Translations under genes and position numbers: made by a program
DNA from: an uncultured Paracoccaceae bacterium
Lineage (GTDB): Bacteria > Pseudomonadota > Alphaproteobacteria > Rhodobacterales > Rhodobacteraceae
Assembly: GCA_947503935.1 (NCBI GenBank)
Contig: CANNFR010000004.1
Location: 186,001-250,000, forward strand
Length of the DNA stretch: 64,000 bases
Direction: 5' to 3'
Notes under the pieces: model-generated
The model's database searches: none
What the model saw: the letters and a program-made list of their open reading frames with translations, nothing else
What the model was told of the DNA's origin: nothing
In this document: one piece after another, positions 25,231 to 33,760 of the stretch
Position numbering within the stretch: position 1 is the first letter of the stretch
Layout of the letters: each line of letters begins with the position of its first letter

Positions 25231-26622
25231 CTAGACCGCCTCCGCCGAGGTCGACCAAGCGAAGTCACGCGATAATTGCAACATCAAGATGGCGGCATCC
25301 ATGCAGGGACGTTCGCCCGGCTCCATTTGCAGAAGTGACAGGGTGACAAAGGCCTCTTCGACCTGTGTGCGCATCCATGGCGCCTCCTGCCGAAAGGCAT
25401 TGCGGTCCGCCGTCAGAAGGGACAGTTCGTCGCCCAGCTCTGTGATTTTTGTCATGAACTCCCAATCCTTGAAGCCATCCTTCTTGGCGTAAGCGATCAG
25501 GTCGTCCAGTCCTTCGACAAGGCGCTCAAGCGATGGCGAGGCGGTCAGCGGAATGTCATTTTTGCTATCTGCGACTTCAGCCTTTGAAGCCTTGATCTTG
25601 GTTGCTGGCACCGGCTCAGGCGCGTCGGCCAGAGGTGTTTCGGGCTCTGATTTTGATGGTTGCGGCGTCTCGGCCTTGGGCGTCCGCGTGACCGGAATAC
25701 GCATTACACGCGGTTCGGGCACCTCTATCGGGCCGCTTGGCCCGTCAAATGCCGCAAGTGCATCGAAACCAGTCCTGGCCAGATCGCCCGCCGCCGCGAT
25801 GTCGGCTTGGCGCACGGCGCGGCCCACCGTCAGCAAGGCGCCGACTGTCGCGCGCCCGCCACTGGCATCCCATGCGGCGGCATCGGTCACGCGCCCCGAC
25901 GGGGCCGCGTCAAGCGCTTGAACGGTCGAAATACCCACGACCGAGTGGAAATTGCCCCGCGTGATCATCGCCAGACGTTCCGAGATCGTCTGTTCGGATT
26001 TGCCGGCAGGGGCCACATCCAGATGCGTCGCGACCAGAAGACTACGCTCCTGCAGGCGTTTGGGCACTAGGGACCAGAGCTGCCATTCGTCGTCCAGCCA
26101 GGGGTTCTTGGCATTGGTGCACCAGATCAATGCGTCGGCCCGGCTGGCCACCCACCGCATCTGCTCTTTCTGGGCCGTCCAGTCGTCAATGCCTGGCATG
26201 TCGAGAAAGCTGATATATTGCAGAACCGGATTGGGCAGCCTGATTTCGACGTAATCAGGCTTGTGAGAGACCGCCGCCTCGAAATCGATCTCCTTTTGCG
26301 AGATCTCGACGCCGGTCCACCACCCCGCGATGCTTTCCGCGCGATTTCCATGGCGCAGAATAACAGGAACATTTCTGCCATCGCCGGTTTTCAGCGGGCG
26401 ATAGCTCTGCCCGGCTAGGAAAGACGCAAGTGAAGATTTTCCCGATCCGGGAAGCCCGACAATAGCGATGCGCACCGGGTTTGCGATGCGCAGCGCCAAA
26501 CGCTGCACGCGCTGTCGCAACGCTTTCAGATTTGCATCGGCCGCGGCATCTTCGGGTAGATCGACTGCCAGAAACCGCTCTAACTCCGCAAGTTCCTTTT
26601 CGGCACTGGGGAAAGGCGTCAT
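25231..26622 (-). CDS. Dynamin-like/TRAFAC GTPase
   Basis: 463-residue GTPase. The P-loop GLPGSGKS is at residues 56-63, the G3 motif DMPG at 141-144 and a G4-like THLD at 199-202. Before the P-loop is a helical segment (residues 8-50). After the G domain comes a Pro/Glu-rich linker (about 300-355) and a helical C-terminal domain ending near the stop. No membrane segment is seen. The pattern is that of bacterial dynamin-family or Era-like GTPases with a variable tail. It leads the unit GTPase-roadblock-like-hypothetical, which runs into the che genes on the same strand. Confidence 0.85.
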   Translation of the reverse strand: MTPFPSAEKELAELERFLAVDLPEDAAADANLKALRQRVQRLALRIANPVRIAIVGLPGSGKSSLASFLAGQSYRPLKTGDGRNVPVILRHGNRAESIAGWWTGVEISQKEIDFEAAVSHKPDYVEIRLPNPVLQYISFLDMPGIDDWTAQKEQMRWVASRADALIWCTNAKNPWLDDEWQLWSLVPKRLQERSLLVATHLDVAPAGKSEQTISERLAMITRGNFHSVVGISTVQALDAAPSGRVTDAAAWDASGGRATVGALLTVGRAVRQADIAAAGDLARTGFDALAAFDGPSGPIEVPEPRVMRIPVTRTPKAETPQPSKSEPETPLADAPEPVPATKIKASKAEVADSKNDIPLTASPSLERLVEGLDDLIAYAKKDGFKDWEFMTKITELGDELSLLTADRNAFRQEAPWMRTQVEEAFVTLSLLQMEPGERPCMDAAILMLQLSRDFAWSTSAEAV

Positions 26623-26857
26623 TCAGGCAGGTCTCCAATGGTCAATGCTGCGCAGCAGCGCGCCACATTCTCATATTCGCAGACCTGTGGAAATACTCTA
26701 GGGGATTTCCTGCATCCGGTGCGATGAAGTTCGCGCAAATGACCGATGGCAGAATGCCGTGCCCTGAACAAGACGGTATCAGTTGGGTTGGCCGTGGCAG
26801 AATCCCGATACGGAGCGCGTATCACAAGAGGGTCACCAAACATGCGACATAGCCGCC

Positions 26858-27625
26858 TTACTTTATCTTGATCACCACCATCGAGATATTGTCCTGATCG
26901 GGGTGTTTCAGGCTGTGGACGGCCTTGATCAAGGCTTCAGCTATATCGGCACTGGTCTTTTTCTGGTGCTTCTTCAGGACAAGGGCGATTTCCTTGTCAG
27001 TCAGGAATTGCAGGCCGTCGCTGGCTACGACAACCAGGTCGTCTTTTTGCAGAATTGTGGGTTCTGTCGGGCAATCGATCAGCGGAATGCGGCGGCCCAT
27101 CACAACCGATGTCAGCGAGTTACGATCGGGATGGTTCATCGCTGTTTCTTCATCGAGCTGGCCGGTTTTCACCATCAGATCGATCTGGGGCGCGAGAGAA
27201 TGGTCGTCGTTCAGCTGCTTCAAGGTGCCTTTGCGGTAGTGGAACAGGGGCGAGTCGCCGATGGATATCCAGTGAAGGCGGCTTTCGAACAAAATGGGCG
27301 CCACCAATGTCGCGCCCATACCGCGCAAATCGGGGTTCTGCGAGACATGGGCGTCGATGCAATCATTTGCACCCTGGGCCGCGCTGCGGAGAACGTCATC
27401 AACGTCACGCTCAAGCGCTTCGACATCGCCCATTTGCAGTTTCAATTCGCTGAAAACCTCGGTCACCACGATCTTGCTGGCGACATCGCCCGCGGCATGA
27501 CCACCCATACCGTCCGCAAGGACGGCAAAGCCGAAAGGGTTTCCGATGTTGAAATCGGCGATCACCGCGTCTTCTTGGTAATCGCGCTGGCCAACGCTGA
27601 TGGCCGTCGCTACGTCATATTTCAT
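26858..27625 (-). CDS. PP2C-family Ser/Thr protein phosphatase
   Basis: 255-residue PP2C (PPM) phosphatase, metal-dependent and cytoplasmic. Motifs seen are GQRDYQEDAV, VLADGMGGHAAG with the metal aspartate at residue 38, DDHSLA, DLVVVASDGL and the terminal DQDNISMVVI. It follows the FHA gene by 25 bases and most likely reverses phosphorylation by the Ser/Thr kinase two genes upstream. This kinase/phosphatase/FHA trio is the one used in type VI secretion and TerY-type systems, but no secretion genes are in the window. Confidence 0.95.
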   Translation of the reverse strand: MKYDVATAISVGQRDYQEDAVIADFNIGNPFGFAVLADGMGGHAAGDVASKIVVTEVFSELKLQMGDVEALERDVDDVLRSAAQGANDCIDAHVSQNPDLRGMGATLVAPILFESRLHWISIGDSPLFHYRKGTLKQLNDDHSLAPQIDLMVKTGQLDEETAMNHPDRNSLTSVVMGRRIPLIDCPTEPTILQKDDLVVVASDGLQFLTDKEIALVLKKHQKKTSADIAEALIKAVHSLKHPDQDNISMVVIKIK

Positions 27626-27650
27626 GCTGTCCGTTTGCCGCGCCTAATTT

Positions 27651-28505
27651 TTATGCCTTCTTGTCCCACGAGAAACTCTCACCGCAGAGTGCCACCAAAC
27701 GCAAGGTCGTTTCCCCTATCTTGACCTCATCCCCATCTTTCAGCCGCTCAGTGCTCAAGAGTGGTTTCCCGTTCAGTCGAACAAGATTCGATTTCCCGCC
27801 ATGTCCTATGAAAAATGTGTTTTCTTCGGGGTCAAATGCGATCGCAGCGTGGTTTTCTCGTGAAATTGTTGTATCACCGAAGTCCAGTTGAATGGCTTGA
27901 TCCTCTCCGCGTCCAATCTGAGAGGCTCCGGCCTGGATCGGGATTGACGCACCTCGGCCCGGGCCGCCAATGACGACCATCCAGCCGACGGGGAACATGA
28001 TCTCTTCGGTCTTTACGCTTTGTGACGCTTTTTCAAAGACATCCGTTGCTTGCGGGTTGGCATGTTCAAAGCCTAGAAGACGTGTTTTGACGCGCCCCCC
28101 TCCGCTGCGGGCGGTGGGCTTTGGAGCGGGAGGCGGCGGTGCGGGCGTAACTGCTTGCGGCGCTGTTTCGACGGGCAGGGCCGGTTCGGGTGGTACTTCA
28201 ACAGATGGCCCCTTATCTACCGACGTGGCTGGGGCGGTGGGACTGTCCGGCGCGGGATCGGCGCGCGGTGGCTCACGATCGTTCTCAGCGGGCTCGGCCA
28301 CAAGATCCCACATGCTTACCGCTTCGGAGGCTTGTGAATCTCGAGGTTTTTCAATACTATCAAGGGGTTCTGCTTCAGGTCCGGCGTCACCCAAACGGGT
28401 ATCGGCCTGATCCTCTTGACCGGATTTGTCGGCCTCAGGCGGCGAGGAGCCCCGCCGCTTTAATGCTCTCAACTTGTGCAGTACCGACATATCCGGATTA
28501 TCCAT
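27651..28505 (-). CDS. FHA-domain phosphothreonine-binding protein
   Basis: 284-residue cytoplasmic protein. A long acidic and proline-rich N-terminal region (about residues 1-135) precedes a C-terminal FHA domain with the canonical SQIGRGEDQ, TTISRENHAAI and LNGKPLLST...LKDGDEVKIGE segments. The conserved Gly-Arg, Ser and His that contact phosphothreonine are present. It sits between the kinase and the phosphatase and is the likely reader of kinase output. No membrane segment. Confidence 0.92.
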   Translation of the reverse strand: MDNPDMSVLHKLRALKRRGSSPPEADKSGQEDQADTRLGDAGPEAEPLDSIEKPRDSQASEAVSMWDLVAEPAENDREPPRADPAPDSPTAPATSVDKGPSVEVPPEPALPVETAPQAVTPAPPPPAPKPTARSGGGRVKTRLLGFEHANPQATDVFEKASQSVKTEEIMFPVGWMVVIGGPGRGASIPIQAGASQIGRGEDQAIQLDFGDTTISRENHAAIAFDPEENTFFIGHGGKSNLVRLNGKPLLSTERLKDGDEVKIGETTLRLVALCGESFSWDKKA

Positions 28506-28595
28506 CTTGTGAGACCATTACTCGTACAAAATGCGGAGATACCAAGTATCACCGCGGAAACCCGTTACATAAACCACGCCCTCAGTATCAGAGGT

Positions 28596-30602
28596 CTAGT
28601 CGTTCTTCGCAAGAGACATGGTTGCAATCGTTTCTTCACCGTTGCGCAAAACGCTGAAAACGGCTTCAGGTGTCTGCTCGCGCGCCAGGGTTGCAAGGGT
28701 GGCTTCCAGATCACGCGCAGCATTCAGATCCTGTCCGGTGCTCTGTTCGCTCAGCAGAATATCCCCAACCTCAAGCCCTCCGTTCTCCGGCACGGGGACG
28801 TCGATCACGCTGGTTTGCCAAACACCATCGATCGATTGCGCGCTAAGGGTGATGCCGTCCGCCAAGCTGACATTCAGCCTGATGGGAACAGCCAGCGTCA
28901 CTTCCCGAAATGGGGCCGATCGGTCGGTTTTTATCCGTGCCCCGGCGTATAGATTGGGGCTGTCGCCCGTGATGGAGGCATCTGTCAGTACAGCTTCAAT
29001 TTCCGACTGATTTCTGACGAAGGTTCCGTTCACGGCATAGATGATCACCCCTTCACTTAGCCAAGCATTCTCTGGCGTCGATCGGGCCGCTTCACTGACT
29101 TGGGTGATCTGCGGAAACGACCCGGCAGCGTCTGTCGTGTCCGCTGTGAAGGGCAGGGCGATCTCCCAGTCAGACGCGATAATCTGACGTGGCGATATGT
29201 CTACATCCTGCGTCGCCGTCGGCTGTTCGCCAACGTCGCTGTCCGCGATGTTCTCAATGACTGGCTCATCTGCAGGTTGTTGGGTGGGGGCCTCTTCAAC
29301 GGCCGCTGTATCGGCCGTGGGCGCTTCGTCTTCTGCGGGACTGGTTTCCACCAATGCCAGATCTGGCGTCGCAACGGAGCTCTCGATCGCAGATACGGCC
29401 TGTTGAGTGGGCGTCTCTTCAACGGCACTTGTCGTGCTGGCTGCGTCGGCGGCGCTTGCGGCATCGTCAGAACCAATCTGCGTGACCGCAATGCCGACCC
29501 CTATCACGATGATTGCTGCGGTGCCTAGCAGCATCGCCATCCGGTTCCCGCCTGACTTTTCTTCTTGCGTGACTGAATCAGGCACCTGGGCTTCGTCCGC
29601 AATCTCGCTCGTTGCGGTCGCCGCTGCATCGGCCGCTGGGCTTGTATCATCGCCACGCATTGGAACGACCTTCAACTGAGGCTTGCTGCCGATCATGTCC
29701 AGCCATTCTTTTGCAGACTGAATGCGATCTTTCGGCAATACATTTGCGGCTTTGTCCAGCGCCTCCAGAAAACCGTCGGTGTATCCATCGACCTGACCCG
29801 CCAAATTGACGTACGGATCAGCGCCTTCCTGTGCGATACCGACAAGTCGGGCCTGACTATTTGGCGGCGGCGACCCGGTGATGAGATGATAGAATGTTGC
29901 GGCAATGGCGTAGAGATCACTCGCGCTGCTCTGCGGGCTGCCACTGACATAGAATTCCTGCGGCGAATAACCGTCTTTCACAACCCTGAGAGCCGACAGG
30001 GCTTTGCCGCCGATCACGGTTGCCTGCTGTCGCGCGGCCCCGAAATCGATCAGAATCGGATCACCTGACTTCGTCAGCAGAATATTGTCTGGTGAGATAT
30101 CGCGATGCAGCATGCCATTGTCGTGAACAAATGCGATGGCCCCCAGAACCTTCTTCAGCATCACGACGATAGCGTCTGGTGCCAGGCTTTTGGGGTCGTT
30201 CTCAATAACTTGTAAAAGATCCCGGCCATCAATGTAGTCGATTGCCATGTATGCGGTGTTATTGTCCTCAAAAACCTGGTGAACCCCCACTATGTTGGGG
30301 TGGATCAGGCGTGACAGGCTTTTCGCCTCCTGCACAAAGAGCTTTACGATCTGATTGAACTCTGCCTGGTGGGCGCGTGATCGTGCGGCAACAGACGTCA
30401 GGCTGCGACGACAAAAAGATCCTGGAAAACACTCCTTTATCACGACATCGCGTTCAAGACTATTTTTAGCCAAGTATGTGATACCAAACCCACCTGCGTT
30501 GATGAATTTGACAATCCTGTACTGACCCTGAAGTAGCTCTGTTCCCGGCTTTAATTCGTCAACAAAATCTTCAGCTTTCAGATTTTCCTGATTCTTCGCC
30601 AT
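28596..30602 (-). CDS. Membrane-anchored Ser/Thr protein kinase with PDZ-like periplasmic repeats
   Basis: 668-residue Hanks-type kinase. The glycine loop is at about residues 36-41, the catalytic lysine at 56 (VIKEC), the HRD aspartate at 168 (LHRDISPDN) and the DFG aspartate at 186 (IDFGAARQ). The kinase domain ends near 310. A single membrane helix lies at about 354-377, then a Thr/Ala/Glu-rich stretch to about 500, then an extracytoplasmic region. Two segments there (ending in TLAVPI and in FSVLRNGEETIATM, the latter with EVGDILL) resemble PDZ repeats. I start at the ATG giving MAKNQENLK. It heads the kinase-FHA-PP2C unit and probably senses something in the periplasm. Confidence 0.92.
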   Translation of the reverse strand: MAKNQENLKAEDFVDELKPGTELLQGQYRIVKFINAGGFGITYLAKNSLERDVVIKECFPGSFCRRSLTSVAARSRAHQAEFNQIVKLFVQEAKSLSRLIHPNIVGVHQVFEDNNTAYMAIDYIDGRDLLQVIENDPKSLAPDAIVVMLKKVLGAIAFVHDNGMLHRDISPDNILLTKSGDPILIDFGAARQQATVIGGKALSALRVVKDGYSPQEFYVSGSPQSSASDLYAIAATFYHLITGSPPPNSQARLVGIAQEGADPYVNLAGQVDGYTDGFLEALDKAANVLPKDRIQSAKEWLDMIGSKPQLKVVPMRGDDTSPAADAAATATSEIADEAQVPDSVTQEEKSGGNRMAMLLGTAAIIVIGVGIAVTQIGSDDAASAADAASTTSAVEETPTQQAVSAIESSVATPDLALVETSPAEDEAPTADTAAVEEAPTQQPADEPVIENIADSDVGEQPTATQDVDISPRQIIASDWEIALPFTADTTDAAGSFPQITQVSEAARSTPENAWLSEGVIIYAVNGTFVRNQSEIEAVLTDASITGDSPNLYAGARIKTDRSAPFREVTLAVPIRLNVSLADGITLSAQSIDGVWQTSVIDVPVPENGGLEVGDILLSEQSTGQDLNAARDLEATLATLAREQTPEAVFSVLRNGEETIATMSLAKND

Positions 30603-30955
30603 CACAAGGCACCCTTTTTTACCATTACATAGACGATGGTAACCACTTAGAATTGCACATTTCACTTCTTGAACAAGATTATTATAGCATCCTGAAGCTG
30701 GCGACAATATGGCATATTAGTAAATAAACAAACTACAACCAGAAATTGAAAATATCTTTATAATTCAAGCTATAATTGTTTTTTAAACGATATTTTAAAT
30801 GACGAAATATAAGATCTTCATTGAGCGGAGAAATACAGGTTTTTCAATCTAAAAGTACGAAATTGACGCCACGAAACCTTGCGGCGCAGCCTCAATAAGG
30901 TCATCATTGGCAGATATACATATTAGGCTTACGAGTATCGGTGGCAGGAAGAGCT
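30603..30955. other. AT-rich divergent promoter region
   Basis: About 350 bases between the divergent kinase and PilJ-like genes, far richer in A and T than the flanks, with runs such as TTGTTTTTTAAACG near 30775. No gene or clear palindrome is seen. It should hold both promoters. Confidence 0.5.
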
Positions 30956-31861
30956 ATGTTTTCGACATCTTTTGTGAGATCACGCAGATCATTCCTCTTG
31001 GGGGGAGTTGCTATTTGTTTTTTGTCCAGAGCTGACATGGCGTCTGCTCAGAAGATTTCGGTGGAAGCGACAAAGCTGAAGATCAGACTGGCGAATGATC
31101 TCTATGTCTTGAATGAACGGCTTGTGGCTGAGGCCGCTGCCATGAAAATGGGCCATAACGTTCAAGAGGCGCGGACATTGATGCTTTCAGCTTTTGAGAG
31201 TGTTAATCAGAAGCTGGCGTCGCTAAGCGATGGTGATACATCCGCTGGTTTGGACAAGGAATATAGCGTTGCAGTTCAGTTCATTTTGACTGATCTGCAA
31301 GACGTTTGGAATATTTATGGTGCGGACGTTCAAGCTCTTGCTGGGAAAGATGCGATCACTGTCGAGGACATTGAGAAAGTCCTGGTGGACAATGATGCCT
31401 TTGGTCAGAAGGTGAAGGAGTTGGTCGATATCATTTATGATGTCTACGGTTCCGTAATTTTCAGTACAGAGGATTTGCGAGCATTGACTTTGCTGTCGCA
31501 CGAGAGACGGCATATCGAAAAGATAAAGGAAAATATGGTTCTTGCGGCAGTTCTGCCTGATCGCGAGAAATACGTTGGCGAAATGGTGAGACTGGGCAAT
31601 GTTTTCACGCAAACCATAGATGTGTTGATTAGGAACGGGGCCATGTTCGGAGTGGCATCTCCACCCTCACCCGAAGCGGTGGCAGCGCTGGAGCGTGTCG
31701 AAGCGGATTGGTTGCCAAAAAGCGAGATGATAGTCAAGATCGCCGAAAATGGTGCTATCACGTTGGAAGAAGTCACAAGCTTCTTTGGGAAGGCAGATAC
31801 TGTCGCAGATGGGCTGGATGCTGTCATCGAAGCCTACAATGCGGCCTTGCCACGCAGTTGA
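30956..31861 (+). CDS. Tat-exported PilJ-like (type IV pilus MCP N-terminal) domain protein
   Basis: 301-residue soluble periplasmic protein. A twin-arginine signal (RSRRSFLLGGVAICFLSRA) is followed by two all-helical units. The first (about residues 35-130; RLANDLYVLNERLVAEAAAM) resembles the PilJ/NarX-type helical sensor domain, and the second (about 175-270; LTLLSHERRHIEKIKENMVL) has the same spacing. There is no membrane helix, HAMP or signalling domain, so it may be a free ligand-binding partner. I choose the ATG at 30956, seven bases after AGGA, over the GTG at 30941. It diverges from the kinase gene. The domain call is by pattern. Confidence 0.65.
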   Translation: MFSTSFVRSRRSFLLGGVAICFLSRADMASAQKISVEATKLKIRLANDLYVLNERLVAEAAAMKMGHNVQEARTLMLSAFESVNQKLASLSDGDTSAGLDKEYSVAVQFILTDLQDVWNIYGADVQALAGKDAITVEDIEKVLVDNDAFGQKVKELVDIIYDVYGSVIFSTEDLRALTLLSHERRHIEKIKENMVLAAVLPDREKYVGEMVRLGNVFTQTIDVLIRNGAMFGVASPPSPEAVAALERVEADWLPKSEMIVKIAENGAITLEEVTSFFGKADTVADGLDAVIEAYNAALPRS

Positions 31862-32002
31862 TCCACCCTGGCATTGTGGATTAACTTAGACTTTCTCATG
31901 CAGAATTCAGAAAGATTTGAAGCCAAATTCCAAGATCTGATGTAAATTGATTTCTCCTACGTAGGAAATTCTGAGCCCGACAAGGTAATTGAGGATTTCG
32001 CT

Positions 32003-33613
32003 CTACCGCTGCCAAATCTCGACCCTGCGGTTGATAGCGCGGCCTTCGAACGTGGTGTTGCAGGCAACAGGGGCCAGCTCACTATAGCCTCGGACCTCGA
32101 TACGGGTATTTTCCAACTCACCATTTCTGGCAGCTTCGGATAGCAAATCGGCAACCTGACGGGCACGCTCTTCCGACAACCGCTGGTTTTCGCTAAAAGG
32201 TCCAGCCGAGTCGGCAAAGCCGGCTATATAGAGTGTTTCAGGCTGATTGCGTGCGACATAGTCAACCATACGCGCGATATCGCGGCGCGCCCGATTATCC
32301 AAAAGACTTGACCCCGGCGCGAAGCGAAACGTCGTAGACAAGCGTTGTGTACCGGCTAATTCAGAAATTATAGCCTCTGAAGCGACGCGTTCAGTAGCAA
32401 ATGCAGGCGCCAAGCGAATTGCCCTCATCCTCTCTTCTGTTCTTGAGAGATCCTCTTCAACAATTGACAAGTCGATGAAGCCTGCCTTGGAAACCAGACC
32501 GTCCAGATCTGCATCATCAAGATGATCTAGAAAACCCCGAGCCGTGTCTTGAATATTCGTCCTACTGTAAGCAACGATACGTTTCTCAAGTGGATATTCC
32601 TCATTCTTGATCGTAAAAGGTGAGGCCTCGATGATCATACCACATTCATTCGATAAAGGTATTGCTCGAGTGTCGCGCTTATTGTGATAACCGATCGCAG
32701 CAATACCAAATCGGTCCTCACTTACGGCTGCGGTAAGTTCGCGGTTTGAATTTACTATATTGGCGAAAGACGTCAGATTATAATTGAATGGGCGCAGCAG
32801 AAAATCTTGAATATCGTCTATGTTGCCAGATGTGGGCGAAAACGAGTAAACGTTAATTCTTCCATTTGGGCCGCCCACCTGTGACCAATTGGTGATCTGG
32901 CCGGCAAAAATCGCAGCGACATCTTGAACTGAGATCTCTTCAATCGGATTGTCAGGATGTGCAATCACAGCCAAGCCTTCAACCGCAACAACATGTTCCT
33001 GTTCAAAGCTGGCGAGGTTCCCGCCGCCGGACTGCGCAACCGCTTCTATGTCAGCGGCGCTTGCCGGCCGATCGGTGAAGACGACCGCTGCTTCTTCCGT
33101 TGCCAGAAGGTTGAGGCCGGACCCTTCAGAGGTCTGCAGTAAGCCAAAATTGGCGACCTCTTCACCGTCATAATCCACCATTTGCAACGGGATGCGTGTG
33201 CCTTGACCAAGAGCTGATGACATCTCGTCTTCCTCTATCGGGAAGCCAGTCGCATCCAGGGCAACGATCTCAGCGTCATTTTCCGATGCGAAGCCGTCAA
33301 ACAGGATCGGAATCAGAACTTCAGCGACATCACCGGGCCCGGCGAGGGTGAAGGCATAGTCAAACTCTTTCGGGCGAGGACACGCGGCGCCCTCACAAAC
33401 GACGGCAGACTGACTAACCGTAATCTCTCCGATCGGCGTGCGAAGACGCAGCTGTCCGGCATCGGATGACAAAAGCTGACCCTGAAGATCAAGGCTGCCA
33501 TCTTTCGCGATGATGCGAACCTCTTGAGCGGACACCTGGTTCGCCAAAAGAAAAACCGCTGCGCAGAAGGCTGCAGAATTGCGAAATGCCGATAGGACCA
33601 TCATTTTACCCAT
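32003..33613 (-). CDS. PstS-like substrate-binding/OmpA fusion protein (copy 1)
   Basis: 536-residue exported protein. A signal peptide ends at NQVSAQ. A short beta-rich N-domain with a CEGAACP cysteine pair comes first (about residues 27-75). A PstS/PBP-like domain follows (about 90-340; VAVEGLAVIAHPDNPIEEIS and ITNWSQVGGPNGRINVY), then a C-terminal OmpA peptidoglycan-binding domain (about 415-536; YIAGFADSAG, RAINRRVEIWQR). The layout implies a periplasmic receptor tethered to the cell wall. It is paralogous over its whole length to the next gene. No transporter genes are adjacent, so phosphate import is unlikely. Confidence 0.88.
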   Translation of the reverse strand: MGKMMVLSAFRNSAAFCAAVFLLANQVSAQEVRIIAKDGSLDLQGQLLSSDAGQLRLRTPIGEITVSQSAVVCEGAACPRPKEFDYAFTLAGPGDVAEVLIPILFDGFASENDAEIVALDATGFPIEEDEMSSALGQGTRIPLQMVDYDGEEVANFGLLQTSEGSGLNLLATEEAAVVFTDRPASAADIEAVAQSGGGNLASFEQEHVVAVEGLAVIAHPDNPIEEISVQDVAAIFAGQITNWSQVGGPNGRINVYSFSPTSGNIDDIQDFLLRPFNYNLTSFANIVNSNRELTAAVSEDRFGIAAIGYHNKRDTRAIPLSNECGMIIEASPFTIKNEEYPLEKRIVAYSRTNIQDTARGFLDHLDDADLDGLVSKAGFIDLSIVEEDLSRTEERMRAIRLAPAFATERVASEAIISELAGTQRLSTTFRFAPGSSLLDNRARRDIARMVDYVARNQPETLYIAGFADSAGPFSENQRLSEERARQVADLLSEAARNGELENTRIEVRGYSELAPVACNTTFEGRAINRRVEIWQR

Positions 33614-33760
33614 CCCATTTTCTACGCTTCAGGCAGCTGTATCGTTGTTTGACCAAACGCCAACTAGCTGAGGAAAAGCGGTGACAATTGTTGTGTGCAG
33701 TACCTGAAAAACCCGAAAGTCGCGCGCTGAGTTGAGATCGCGACGCGCGGCTTCCCGCCC

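Noticed and set aside
26858-30602. A type VI secretion system, suggested by the kinase, FHA and PP2C genes
   Set aside because: No TssB/C, ClpV, VgrG, Hcp, TssJLM or baseplate gene is present anywhere in the window.
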